Assembly (NCBI RefSeq): GCF_001039355.2
Contig: NW_019775542.1
Coordinates: 35,454 to 99,453, forward strand
Reading direction: 5' to 3'
DNA from: Lingula anatina
Lineage: Eukaryota; Brachiopoda; Lingulata; Lingulida; Lingulidae
Length of the DNA: 64,000 nucleotides
Shown: one piece after another, positions 33,825 to 44,736 of the stretch
Layout: every line of letters begins with the position of its first letter
How positions within the stretch are numbered: position 1 is the first letter of the stretch
Notes under the pieces: generated by a model
Told to the model about the DNA's origin: nothing
What the model saw: only the letters and a program-made list of their open reading frames with translations
Databases searched by the model: none
Made by a program: the position numbers and the translations under genes

Positions 33825-36800
33825 CATTGAAACTTCAAAGGCTTTGTTTTATGACATTTTCTCCTTTTAGGCCAGAGACTTATTAGACCAGCTCAGCTTA
33901 TAGGCCAGGCTGCAACACCAACGGCCGTGGCACCAGCTGTTTCCATAGCAACCACTACCCAAGTGCAACCAGCTGCAGCCGTTGTTCAAAGTAATCCTCC
34001 TCAGTCAGTCATTCCCTCAGTGGTCAGTAGCAGTCCGTCTGCAAGCCCAATGTCCAGTCCCTTGTCCAGTCCTACGACCAGCCCTCTCAAGGCTCAGATG
34101 TTACTGAAGATGCCAGCCCTGGCCTCAGCAGTCACCCAGCAGCAACAACAACAGCAGCAGCAGGCTGCAGCAAATAAACAGTATGCAATCACACCGCAAG
34201 TACTACAGCAAGGTGTGTAATCACAGCAGTTATAATGTCACTGTATTGTATGGATTTACTTTCTAGGCTGATAGCAAATGATAAACATGTTTGATATACC
34301 TAAATGGACTGTTATTTCCACTTACAGTTAAGGTTATTGACAGTTGTTCAAGAGACAGTTTAAACTTGGCAGTCTTTGCAGGGAATTATTTTAAAATTTA
34401 GTTTTTCATATGTTCCCCTTGCTCATTTTTTACCTGTTCTGCTGTTTATTCCAGTTGTCCAGCAAGCCATGCTACAGAACCAGGACCCTGACATCCAAGC
34501 TAAGCTGATGGCTATGCAAAGACAGATTACAGTGCAAAACCAGCAAAAACAGGTTAGCCATTAAGAAGTGACTTTTAAGTACATTTTTCCCCAGGCCAAG
34601 TAACAAAAATAAATGATATTTTAATTAAGCAGGTATTATTTTCTTTAATCTGTCAGTTATATGTTGATTTTTTTTTTTTGTACTTTTTAAGTCATTGATT
34701 AGTTTTTGTCATAATTTTTAAGCTTATTTTTTATTGGATTTATTTTATTTCTGTTATTTTTGATAGAAAGTGGCAATGTATCAGCAATATCAGACTGCAT
34801 GTATTTAATCTTTTGGTTATAACACACTTATCTGGTTTCCTCTAACTAGCAAATTAGCACCCTCCAGGCTAGAGACAAACTGATCCAGTCCCAAGCCCAG
34901 CAGGCACAACAACAACAGAAACTCCAGCAAGCTCAGGCAGTGGAGCAATTGAAAGCCAAGCAGCAGAAACCTGTGCTTACACCAGAGCAGAAGGAAGAAC
35001 AGAATAGGTGGGTTGGCTCACTCCAGGAATGAAATTTCTTTGAGCCTCTTAGTTTATTTTACTTAATAAACTTTTGAAATAAATCATTTATAAATTTGAT
35101 GAAAGTGGGTAATATGAATTTTATTTTTCTGGATCAGAAGAGAACAAACACAGGATTTGGCTAAGTTTTCTATGTGGCCCAGGTAGGTTCACCAAGGGAA
35201 ATTTGATTATAACCTTTTTGTAGTCTGATGTCGCTTTACCATAAACAAAAATCCTTGATCATGTATTAAATTCCTATTTCAGGGTTTTGTCAGTTACAGC
35301 ATTGTACAAATTCCCTTATGAGTAGCATGTCTGTTTTGACTGGTATGTTACCTTAGCTCTGTATTTACCCCTATGTTTTCAGAGTGGCCACCTGCAAGCA
35401 GGTCATGAAGACAATGCTGGATAAGCTGGAGAAGGAGGAACGGGCCTCACAGAAACAGGCCAAGAAGCAGGAGACAGCTGAGGAGAAACAGAAGCGTGTC
35501 ACTGCCACCAAGCTGCAGGGTCTACTCTACAAGCAAAAGGAAGCCTTAAAGAAAGATATGCTAAAGAAACGAGATGCCATGGAGAAGTTATATGTGGCTG
35601 AGGTGCAGGTATGTGTTTGGTGAACTCAAGTATTCTCCCAGGAATTTGTGACCACCTTGAATTTTGGACAACATACATTTTTTTCTGAAATACAGATTGG
35701 AGATACTGAAATTTCAGATTTGTTATCTTTTTGGTGAAAACTGTTATTTGTAATGTCACACCTTCCAACTCTGCAGGCGGATATAGCAGAGCAATACAAA
35801 GTACTGAAGAATAAGGGCAGCCCTAGGAAGCGCAAATCTTCAGAAGAGGTCGACCATGTTATAGTGGATGTGACCACTGTGGAGGAGGCTACAAAGGTGA
35901 AGAAGAAGAAGCAGAAGGTGATCTCGACAGGGACGCCCAGGTCTCAGGCACAGCAAGAAAAGCTGTACTGCATCTGCAGGACTCCTTATGATGACACAAA
36001 GTATGTAATTCTGCAATAATAATAAAATAATAATGAAAAAAATATGAAAATTCTGAATTTCTATAATATTGCATGCGAGTTAATATTGTCCTTTTTTAAA
36101 AAACCAACTCACAGCACAGTGCTGCCCTCTACCGTTTTTTACAGGTTTTACATTGGCTGTGACCTCTGTTCTAACTGGTTCCATGGCGACTGTGTAAACA
36201 TCTCAGAGTATCAGGCCAAGCTGATAGACACCTATGTCTGTGAGGACTGCAAAGCTCAGCAAGAGAACACCTCAGAGGAACTTTACTGTATATGTAGGAC
36301 TCCATATGATGAGACACAGTGAGTCATGTTCCCACTGCTGCTAGTCCAATTTTTTCAGTCAAGTAGCTGGAAATTAGTAGCCAAATATAGATTTAAGTCA
36401 AAACAGTGAGATATTGATGAAAAGTTCAGAACATTTTTTTTCTTTATCCCAAGAACAATATAATTCAGAATATGGTGATAATTTCACGTGCTAGAGTGAG
36501 AATACTGTGTGTGTGCAAGTGAATTCATTATATTGTTTTGCCAACTCAGTATGTGTAATGAAATAGTGTGAGTGATTTGATTGAAACACTTGGCTGAAAA
36601 TAAGATGAAGTCTCCATATTTGACAGTAATTCTGTTAAATATGATTGTCAGTTAGTACCGTTTACACATATAGAGCATGAATGATTTTGAGATAACCTTA
36701 TATCCCAATAATGCTTAATGATATTCACTTGTATATCCATTTCCATTTACTCTCCCCTATCTTAGATTGTACATCGGCTGCGACCGTTGCCAGGACTGGT

Positions 36801-38292
36801 TCCATGGTAGTTGTGTGGGGATCAGTAAGAGTGAGGCAGACATGCTGAGCACCTACATCTGTCCCAACTGCCAGCAGAAATCCACTGATCTGGCTGCTCA
36901 CCAGCACCTGCTGCAGCCCCAGGACTTTGACAGTCTCATTAAACTGCTCCGAAGTCTTCAGGTAAACATGGTATTGGTACCTGTAATATGTGTTGTCTTG
37001 TCTGTTGGTTATCATAAATTTCTACAGCTTTATAAGAACAGGTTCCTGGTTTCAAAAAAAAAAAAAAAAGATGAAAAGTTCTCATATACTTATGATATTG
37101 CACTGCATTGAGCCTGACATCCTTTAATTGACAGCAGATGCTTTGTAGTATATGTTGGTTTGTTTTCTAGTGTATAATGTGATGTATATCGAAGTCTATA
37201 ATATTTATTTTGGTTAAACTTATTATGAGAACTCACTAAAAATGTTCTTACATTAAACTCCAGTTGAAGTAATGATGAATTCTCACATAATACATGTTAT
37301 CCTCACTTTTAGTCTCACAAGATGGCATGGCCTTTCCTAGAACCTGTGGATCCAGATGAAGTTCCAGACTACTATGACGTCATCAAGGAACCCATGGGTA
37401 AGCTGAAAGTATCTTGAAAGTGTGTCAGTGAGTGCAAAAAGTCTGATTTTTTTTTTTTTTTTTTTTACATTGANNNNNNNNNNNNNNNNNNNNNNNNNNN
37501 NNNNNNNNNNNNNNNNNNNNNNNNNNNNNNNNNNNNNNNNNNNNNNNNNNNNNNNNNNNNNNNNNNNNNNNNNNNNNNNNNNNNNNNNNNNNNNNNNNNN
37601 NNNNNNNNNNNNNNNNNNNNNNNNNNNNNNNNNNNNNNNNNNNNNNNNNNNNNNNNNNNNNNNNNNNNNNNNNNNNNNNNNNNNNNNNNNNNNNNNNNNN
37701 NNNNNNNNNNNNNNNNNNNNNNNNNNNNNNNNNNNNNNNNNNNNNNNNNNNNNNNNNNNNNNNNNNNNNNNNNNNNNNNNNNNNNNNNNNNNNNNNNNNN
37801 NNNNNNNNNNNNNNNNNNNNNNNNNNNNNNNNNNNNNNNNNNNNNNNNNNNNNNNNNNNNNNNNNNNNNNNNNNNNNTTTTTTTTTTTTTTTTTTACATT
37901 GAGTGGTTGTATGACTTGATTGGTTGATATTTACCTATGTGTTTATTTCATTTTTTATTTGTTTATTTTGGCTTTTTAAAGGTTTAGCACTTATTCAAAT
38001 GTTAATGTGAATATGGTAAACATTGTAAAGAAATATATCTGAAAACATCCATTTTACAGAAAATTAATGTCAATATCCTTACCATTTTGTCTCATTATCA
38101 GACTTGTCAACTGTTGAGAAGAAACTGAAAAGTAAAGCCTACAGAATACTTGGAGAGTTTGTGAGGGATGTGACCAAGATCTTTGACAACTGTCGCTACT
38201 ACAATCCCCATGACAGCCCCTTCTACCAGTGTGCAGAAGTCCTGGAAACCTTCTTTGTACAGAAACTCAATGAGATTAAGGCAAAAACATGA
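20676..38292 (+). CDS. BPTF: Nucleosome-remodeling factor subunit BPTF/NURF301, 26 exons, 2586 aa
   Basis: Largest subunit of the ISWI-containing NURF remodeler. Exons: 20676-21637, 21936-22056, 22568-22689, 23208-23410, 23658-23965, 25684-25888, 26266-26457, 26667-26843, 27123-27356, 27635-27796, 28168-28389, 28696-28844, 29193-31089, 31333-31471, 31892-32286, 32601-32786, 33142-33534, 33871-34212, 34455-34552, 34850-35007, 35383-35608, 35777-36000, 36145-36318, 36766-36961, 37313-37397, 38102-38292. Order: AT-hook-like RGRGRPP; acidic region; DDT domain (about 165-225); PHD1 (about 316-360); Glu/Arg coiled coil (exon 5); NURF homology blocks ([37 protein letters not shown]); a 1.9-kb exon with Lys/Glu-rich sequence and a conserved [13 protein letters not shown]...RWDDM block; Gln/Thr/Pro-rich exons; PHD2 and PHD3 (about 2357-2465); bromodomain (about 2480-2580). 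Exons 4 and 5 are duplicated at 24590-24792 and 25040-25347; the model counts one copy. Confidence 0.96.
22826..24164 (+). repeat. Tandem duplication copy 1 containing BPTF exons 4 and 5
   Basis: A 1.34-kb unit nearly identical to 24194-25546, including introns. Differences are a few substitutions and small insertions of about 4 and 10 nt in copy 2. It holds BPTF exon 4 (23208-23410) and exon 5 (23658-23965). The left edge follows a T-run/G-run (22799-22825). The right edge runs into a short palindrome and a single N at 24191. Confidence 0.95.
24169..24190. repeat. Short perfect palindrome at the duplication junction
   Basis: Ten-base arms (tacagacaca / tgtgtctgta) separated by two bases, ending exactly one base before the N at 24191. 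Its position between the two 1.35-kb copies suggests a misassembly junction or chimeric read, but a small genuine hairpin is possible. Confidence 0.75.
24194..25546 (+). repeat. Tandem duplication copy 2 containing BPTF exons 4' and 5'
   Basis: Second copy, with exon 4' at 24590-24792 and exon 5' at 25040-25347, each the same length as in copy 1 with intact splice sites. One clear coding difference is visible: KKLEAERK in copy 1 reads KKLEEERK in copy 2. Exon 5 ends in phase 0, whereas exon 4' expects an incoming phase of 2. Joining 5 to 4' would therefore read GGA AGA TGA and stop at once. Only one pair can be used per transcript. Confidence 0.95.
33327..33350 (+). repeat. In-frame CAG tract in BPTF exon 17
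   Basis: A pure CAG run encodes eight consecutive glutamines in the Gln-rich middle of BPTF. A second Gln tract (CAG/CAA mixed) is in exon 18 near 34137-34163. Such tracts are length-variable and fit the low-complexity linker before the C-terminal reader module. Confidence 0.85.
33757..33824. repeat. (TTTA)n microsatellite in BPTF intron 17
   Basis: Tetranucleotide run with one interruption, just upstream of exon 18. It has no coding role. Confidence 0.85.
35138..35182 (+). CDS. BPTF: Candidate 45-nt cassette exon of BPTF
   Basis: Between exons 20 (ending 35007) and 21 (starting 35383) lies a 45-nt open segment preceded by ggatcag and followed by gtaggt. It enters in phase 2 and leaves in phase 2, exactly matching its neighbours. 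Inclusion would add 15 residues and read [16 protein letters not shown] across the joins. The sequence is polar then aromatic and not repeat-derived. Human BPTF as I know it reads straight across this point, so this would be an alternative or lineage-specific exon. Transcript evidence is needed to call it real. Confidence 0.5.
37474..37877. other. Assembly gap of 404 N in BPTF intron 25
   Basis: The gap is flanked on both sides by the same sequence, a long T-run followed by acattga. The two contig ends therefore overlap, and the true gap may be nil or a collapsed T-tract. No exon is missing: exon 25 leaves in phase 1 and exon 26 enters in phase 1 within the bromodomain. Confidence 0.9.
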
Positions 38293-39060
38293 TCTCTGGA
38301 CTTCAGAACTGTTTAATGTTTTCTCTGCAGTACAAGGTGGTAAGAAAGAGAGAGTTGAATATGCAGGTTCTCCCCCTCTTCTGTGTAGGGAAGGAATAAT
38401 GCACTCTCTTACAGTGTTACCGTCAAGCATGATTGGTCCTGTCATCCTGACTTAGCAATATTCATTATTCTTATAGTATGCTGTAATATAGAGTATTTAT
38501 AACTACTTACATAATGTCCGTAGATATATGGTATTTAGAGTTAGTGAAAAGGTCATACTGGCGTAATATTCTTCAACTTGTTTTATATTGACGAATGTGT
38601 GATCTAAGTAGAAGAGATGGATTTTGTAGGATGTAAAGTAGAATTGTCAGTGAAGACTATTTGAATTCCAAAAAAGGACTTGTGTCTATAATGGATCGTA
38701 TGCATGTATGTAGGGCGTCACACCCAGTGGATATGTACAGCATTTTACAAAGGCATGAAAATGTTGCTGGTTTTACAGCCTAAGAATGAGATATTTCCAT
38801 GTGGTGTCATAACCGAAAATTTTACATTCAAACTATTCCGATGTATTTAGTAAATATCTGCAACAATTCACCTTGGAAAATTAAAATTAGTGTATAAGTT
38901 AAATGTCCACATAAATATTCATTAAAAATTATTCTATGAAAGTAAATATGATTTCAGTCAGAAAACTAAACCATTAAAAATATTACAAGGGGAGTATTCC
39001 TTGATATGCATTATGTAGTTGTGAAAACTACTTGTAAGTAAAGATTTCTGTACGTAAATC
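38293..39060 (+). other. BPTF 3'UTR and flank
   Basis: Follows the TGA at 38290-38292. AT-rich and without exon-like structure. No single AATAAA stands out with confidence, and attaaa variants occur near 38922 and 38973, so the exact cleavage point cannot be set. Confidence 0.5.
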
Positions 39061-40623
39061 TGGTATTGTTTTCATTTAATATAACCAAGAACGTAATCGC
39101 TATCTTCAGCTATACAGGACAAAAAGCGCGATGCTGGTTTAGTAAAAATTGCAATCGCAGCGAGTTTAACGCAAACCAACACAATGTTTCTGAAAAATTT
39201 TATTTTCGATACTTGTTGCCATTTTTTTTCATCAAAGAAGCTTACGACGCTATGTTCGAAATAGTGAGAAGTGTGTTTTAAAAATCTATTACCCTTTTGC
39301 ATTAGTTGGGTGTAAATTCAGTGCGGTCAGCTTCCTTCCCTAAAAAGAAAGGCAGCCTGACGAAGACGTTCCCTTTCTGTAGACAAGATCGTCTTCTTCC
39401 TGCCGCAATGACAGTATAACCAAAGCTTTTTGCTGAATCGATCGTCGAGTTGCAGTAAAAAGTGTGAAACAATATCTGTTGTATTGAGAATTTAGCATTA
39501 GTGTGGTCCTCGTGGCGTATTAGATATTGTCCGAGGTTTTGTCGTGCTCTTTTGTGCATGGATTTGATATGAAATAGTGCTGCGCAAAACGATATCGTTA
39601 TTATACGCCGATTCGTTGCGGATTAAAAAAAAACAAAACAATAGGACTGATGCCGTATAACGATTTGAAATGGGGGAGACGGTTGAAGATTACGGGATAC
39701 AAAGCACTAACTAGTGCCTGGTTGTTTGAACTAGTGCTGTGTGAATGAGATTATTGGCTGTGATGAGACGAGATCTTAACGGAGCAACCACGGTGACAAT
39801 TTATCTGTTTTACATTTGTCCGACTTGCAGAACGAGGGGACACGTTTGACATTCACGTTATTTTTCAGCTATTGATGCCAGTTAACTTAAAGTATTTAAA
39901 TTATACGCTAGTTCCTAAACAACTGAACAAAAATGAACTCGTCATGACCGAATCAAACGTGTTTTTGCTGAATTGAGTCTTGAAATGTTATTACTGGTGA
40001 CGTCAGTACAGACCGAAGATGCCAGATTGACACCGAAACATATCTGTGAATTTCAAAAATATTTTGTGACAAAAGAAAAGTGGCGATCTGCTTTTCTTTG
40101 ATCTTCGCTTGGTTTTTCACTTGTGAGCAAGGGCACTACGGATGTTTATCGCAAATGGCATCCCACTTTAGTGTCAGGCAGGTGACAAATTATACACCCT
40201 CAGTTAAGTCAATCAAGCGTTTGGTGATTTTAGCTATAAGTAGTTTACATCACTGCCTGTCAAGATTCCTTTTCACTTGTAACTGACACCCAGACTACAT
40301 TAGGTGTGAGATTTTGAGAGATTTGGATTTTAAGTGTAATGATAGAAAAGTCTTTTCTAAAACATTAATTTAATTCTAAATAAACCTAAGAAAACGGTAC
40401 GCTGTTTAAAGAATAATTTTAGTTTAGGACTACGGGTTTCATTTTGGATCCGAAATGAACCACAAATTAATACTGTAATAACAGTACTGTATTATTATAT
40501 ATCTAGATGCGTTTGCTCTTGTCATAACTTAAAACATTTATTTTTATGGTGTTGATAAATGTGCACAATACTGCGATTTGTGGGCCCATGAGAACGGTTG
40601 ATTTGGGTCGCGTTAAAAACATA

Positions 40624-40625
<2 letters not shown>

Positions 40626-40689
<64 letters not shown>
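40626..40689. repeat. (TA)n microsatellite
   Basis: Uninterrupted AT/TA run of about 32 units, a typical simple repeat. Confidence 0.95.
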
Positions 40690-40690
<1 letters not shown>

Positions 40691-40792
40691 TACTATTGTC
40701 TGAATATACGCGTAGACTGACACATTTAATTTTTGATATTTTGCCGTTTCTTGCAAGGGTTTTTGTTATCCTTTGGTAACTTTACTTACCGC

Positions 40793-40914
40793 TACCCTCT
40801 ACCAGGGCGACTGATAGATTTTTACAGAACTTCAGCCCAAAATGACCATCTATCTAGCTAGAGACATATCTGTGAATATCTGTAAAAATCTATCAGTCGC
40901 CCTGGAAGAGGGTA
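40793..40914. mobile_element. 122-bp foldback MITE with 9-bp target-site duplication
   Basis: Inverted arms 40793-40828 and 40879-40914 are 36 bp long with a single mismatch; the ends are taccctct...agagggta. The element is bracketed by a perfect direct repeat, acttaccgc (40784-40792 and 40915-40923). A 9-bp duplication with long terminal inverted repeats and no coding capacity fits a non-autonomous Mutator-like (MULE-type) element. Family assignment is inferred from the duplication length. Confidence 0.85.
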
Positions 40915-41629
40915 ACTTACCGCCGTATGTATAGCTATGACGTTAAATTGTTTAATTTTTATCCACAAGGTTTTCTTTATTTGCCTGTGTATCGCTTTGT
41001 AAATAATCCTACAGTCTAACAACGATAACTGCTGATTCTGTTAAAAAAGTGACATTTTTGTTTAGATTTAGTCGATGGCCTACCATGCTAATAAAATAAG
41101 TGATAGTGGTTTTAGAGTTTTCATACAATACAGCAGACACACACACACTGTAAGCGATTCACACTAACAGCGTTACATAACATATTATTATGGTACTACA
41201 TGTAGGATTGTGTTTTTAGAGGGTTACTTTCAACAAAGTCCTAATTTGCGTTAATTTATAACCTCGACTTGCACCTAATTTTCTAAACAAGTAATTTCGG
41301 AGCTTTCATGGAACAATCAAAATTGTCCGCCACTCTGCTTGACGGGGGTCTTGTCTGCAAGAAATAAGCTTTATAACATCATACAAAGTCTGAGGCCGTA
41401 TCTCATCGTATAAATGAAAATTACCCTCAATTACTTGTCACCTGATTGCCTTGATTGTCTCTTTTTAACCACTTCAAATAATCTAATAGATGACTGCTTC
41501 AACAAAGACCGAGGCCTTCCCTTTGTCTCCAAGATATGGCAGCTCGTTACGTAAACAAGGACCTACCGTCTTGCGTCTCTCTTTGTGGTTAAATTACACA
41601 CTGATTGGTCGGTTCACCACGGCCTGAAT

Positions 41630-41636
41630 TATAAAT
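41630..41636 (+). promoter_or_regulatory. TATA box of EGF gene A
   Basis: TATAAAT, with an ATTGG (inverted CCAAT) motif about 25 bp upstream. Transcription would start near 41660. A non-coding first exon probably ends at a gtgagc donor near 41740, and its intron ends directly at the ATG (41914). The same TATAAAT heptamer precedes paralogs B and C. Confidence 0.65.
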
Positions 41637-41913
41637 TCACGCATAATTTTCCATTTAACACTCACTTGCTCAACCTGACGCCAGAAAATACCAACCTCAA
41701 GTTTTCTTCTTAATACAGGAGACGGACGCCCTGCAAAAAGTGAGCCGCCAACACCACCAGATCACCAAAGTTTTTTTAATTTATTATTCATTTTTATCGA
41801 AATAACTAAAAAAATGATAATCAGATTAATTTACAAATCGTGTTCTGAATCATCTTTTCCCTCTACAGTTTTAACGAGAAAATTGTATAACAACAAACGT
41901 TTAAATATTTCAG

Positions 41914-44736
41914 ATGAAGTTGCAAACTACGCTATGGGTCATATTGGCGATAAGTTTTATAGTGCTGCTCACGATCGAAGGTAAGTGTACATTTATTGAT
42001 TGACAGGGATTTTGATTGCATATTCGGTCATTTTTACCTATCGTTCAATTTCGGGTACTTCCTTTCTATCTATTTAAAACACTATTTTTAAACATGCATT
42101 TTAGATCGTTGGCTGGTGCCCTAATTAATGTCATTTGTAGTCGTTGAGGGGAATCTTATCCTTTACAACTCGTATGAAGTTAAATTTATATATACGTACT
42201 TATGAATTCAGCGTACCTGAAGAAGAGTAAAGTGGAGTACAGGGAATCTTTTATTCAAAGAATTAAAAGTCACAGCGTTAACGTTAATCTAGTATCCTAG
42301 CGTTCATCAAATATACGCCGTTTAAAATAATTCTACATAGTACACACTGCTTGTCATAATATACCTGTGCATGTACATAATGTTTCTGTTGTCTTTTTAT
42401 TTTAAAGCAAAGGGGCCAAAGAAACACCGCATGCCCTCTCGTCGCGGCCCTTCCAGTTACCCACGGACTCGTCCTAGCCCCCACGGACCGCGACGGTCTC
42501 GCCCCAGCCCCCACGGACACCATTCTCGTCCTAGTCCCCACGGACACCGTTCTCGTCCTAGCCCCCACGGAAACCATTCTCGTCCCAGCCCTCATGGCCA
42601 CCCACATTCTCGTCCCAGCCCTCATGGCCACCCACATTCTCGTCCCAGCCCTCATGGACACCCACATTCTCGTCCCAGCCCTCATGGACACCCACATTCT
42701 CGTCCCAGCCCCCACGACCATCATCACCACCATGACGGATCATACAGAAATGAAACATTTGAACATGACCACGACTTCAGTGGATTGCTTCAAAACTTGA
42801 CAGCAGGTATGTAATTCGACTAATTTTTTATGTAAACAACCTTTTTTATGCCTACAATTCAATGTTCTATTCTGCAGATATGATAGGTGCTACATGGATT
42901 TAAGGTATTTCGAACATTCAAAATAACTCCTCCTATTTTGCAATTTATTTATTTTTATATTTATTCTTTGGAAATAGAGTTTTGGACCAACAATACAGAC
43001 AGTTGTTACTGCAATGAGAACCCCTGTACTATTAACAATGGCGGCTGCGAAGACCTGTGTGTAAATACGTACGCCGGCCATTACTGTGCGTGTAGTCTGG
43101 GCTATCAACTGGTGGTCGGGGAAAACGACACAACTTCCTGTGGTAAGTGTTTTTACAAATATATTCAAGTGTTAATCTTATTTTCATGTTATTTGCAATT
43201 TTATGAAATATTTCGAGAATTTCAATTCAATTTCATTTGTAACTTATAAGTATCATCCCTCTATCTTGCCAGCTTTTTTTATTATCTCAATCAACCTGTA
43301 GTTCCAGGCCTGTAATTGTTTTTAACAGTCAAATATACCAATTGTCTTTTTTTCAGAATATGAAATTACGTGTGTGGCGCTAACCGAATACAATCAATTG
43401 GTGTGTATCTGTGAAGATCCCAATGGCAGATACCCTGTGAATGGAACAAGGTGTCAAGGTACGCTGACCATCGTTTCACAGAAATAAGTGGTCTGGTTAT
43501 CATAATTGTCATCAGTCAAAGACAAAATTATCTTCAATTATCCAAATACTTTTATTCGAAGATTAGTCTGGGTTCAAAAGAATGTAAATTAATCGGTTTA
43601 CTCATGTTTTATAAGTGTTACTTTGAATATAGACAATTTGTGTACCTGTTTGACTGCCCATGAGCAAATCTATTATGGAAACTTATACAATCATATTCGG
43701 TCTGACCAGGGAATTATATCGGATATAATTCCCTGGTCTGACAAAACCTTTTTATGTTATAACGTCACCGTCATTGGTTTTCCTTTCTCTCTATTGGTAT
43801 GGAAAGGTGTCCATCTGATCTATACTCCACCGTCAAGTATTTTTCTGATTAGGCCCTAAGTTTTGTCCTGTTGCAATATGTTCAAACATCTTACATTGAT
43901 CTTTCTTGTATTCTAGACAAGGATGAGTGTATCATGGAGAGTCCGTGTCAAGACCAGTGTACTAATACCATTGGTAGCTTCTTCTGTAATTGTTCGGATG
44001 GATATCGTCTCTCAAATGATTCCAAGACATGTGTTGGTAAGTGAAACAACGAGTAATTAAGAGGTTATATACATACTATAAAGTCAAGTTTTATTTAACT
44101 ACCCATTTTGACATTTCAAGGTGGATTTATGTTGAGTTTCCCGTAAGTTAACAAATAGCATTTCAAATTTAATATAATAGCATTTATAATATAGCATATA
44201 ATAGCATTTAAAAGCCTTTAAAATTTTCATTTATTTCCCTCTGTTTTGAATGTATTTATTGGGCATATTTTTCTCTCTTTACAGATATAAATGAATGTGC
44301 GATTCCTGAAATGTGTTCCGCCATTTGTATCAACACCCCCGGTGATTTTTTCTGCCTGGGCATCGGTGGATTTTTACAGAACGGTCGCAAGAAGCGAGCG
44401 GCGGACATGACGGACTTTGAAAGTGGCGACATCTATGGCGACTTTCTTGGAGAGCAGCAAGAATCTATGGAAATCCAACTTCAGCAGCTTCGAATCCAAC
44501 TGCAAGAAAACATGAGAGCTGAAAGAACAAAGAACGTCGAGCAACAGTTTTGGCAGTCCATGATATACCTTCTGATCGCTGTTATTGCAGTTGTTATGTC
44601 ACTGATCCTTATGTGTAAATTAAACAGGTTTGAAAAAGAAATTGAAAGATCGATCCTTTGGACTGAAAGTTTTAAACCTAGCAGTGACGTTATAAAAATT
44701 CAGGATTTATCTTTAAAGCATGAGCCTAAAGTATGA
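41914..44736 (+). CDS. EGF gene A: His-repeat, EGF, furin-site, single-pass membrane protein, 434 aa
   Basis: Not recognised as a named family. Coding exons: 41914-41980, 42408-42806, 42978-43142, 43357-43458, 43917-44036, 44285-44736; sum 1305 nt, every internal intron in phase 1. Signal peptide at about 1-20. Residues 23-155 hold tandem 10-residue repeats of the type SRPSPHGHPH, ending in a His5 run and an N-glycosylation-type NET. Exon 3 encodes an EGF domain (NNGGCEDLCVNTYAGHYCAC), exon 4 a short four-Cys module, exon 5 a calcium-type EGF (DKDEC...CTNTIGSFFC). Exon 6 begins with half an EGF (four Cys), then RKKR-A at about 319-323 (furin-type), a Gln/Leu-rich coiled-coil-like stretch, a transmembrane helix at about 377-395 and a tail of about 39 residues. 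It looks like a type I surface protein whose ectodomain could be cleaved. AATAAA at 44994. The role is unknown. Confidence 0.85.
42480..42720 (+). repeat. Tandem 24-30-nt coding repeats in EGF gene A exon 2
   Basis: Imperfect 24-27-nt units pass into near-identical 30-nt units in the second half (four consecutive copies around 42580-42715). They encode Ser-Arg-Pro-Ser-Pro-His-Gly-His motifs. Equivalent repeats exist in gene B (about 51370-51510) and pseudogene C (about 56760-57000), with copy number and His/Arg content differing. Confidence 0.85.
43704..43738. repeat. Perfect 17-bp hairpin in intron 4 of EGF gene A
   Basis: Arms of 17 bp (from gaccagggaattatatc) are separated by one base. 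This is nearly a perfect palindrome and is absent from the corresponding introns of paralogs B and C. Confidence 0.85.

Larger units (their letters stand above)
39061..41600. other. Intergenic, no gene seen; contains (TA)n and a foldback element
   Basis: No ORF here resembles a protein. The interval separates the conserved gene block from the lineage-specific EGF locus. Apart from the two repeats listed separately, it holds unremarkable AT-rich DNA. The 41470-41600 part is the distal promoter side of EGF gene A. Confidence 0.6.

Noticed and set aside
37422..37919. Open frame across the N-run
   Set aside because: It consists of gap characters and T homopolymers, an artefact.
42580..42715. Regular 30-nt repeats resembling a CRISPR array or minisatellite
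   Set aside because: The repeats are contiguous without spacers, in frame, flanked by splice sites, and encode the His-rich arm also present in the paralogs.
42284..42733. Long minus-strand frame opposite the EGF gene A repeat
   Set aside because: Shadow of the coding repeat on the other strand, with no start context, splice structure or family.
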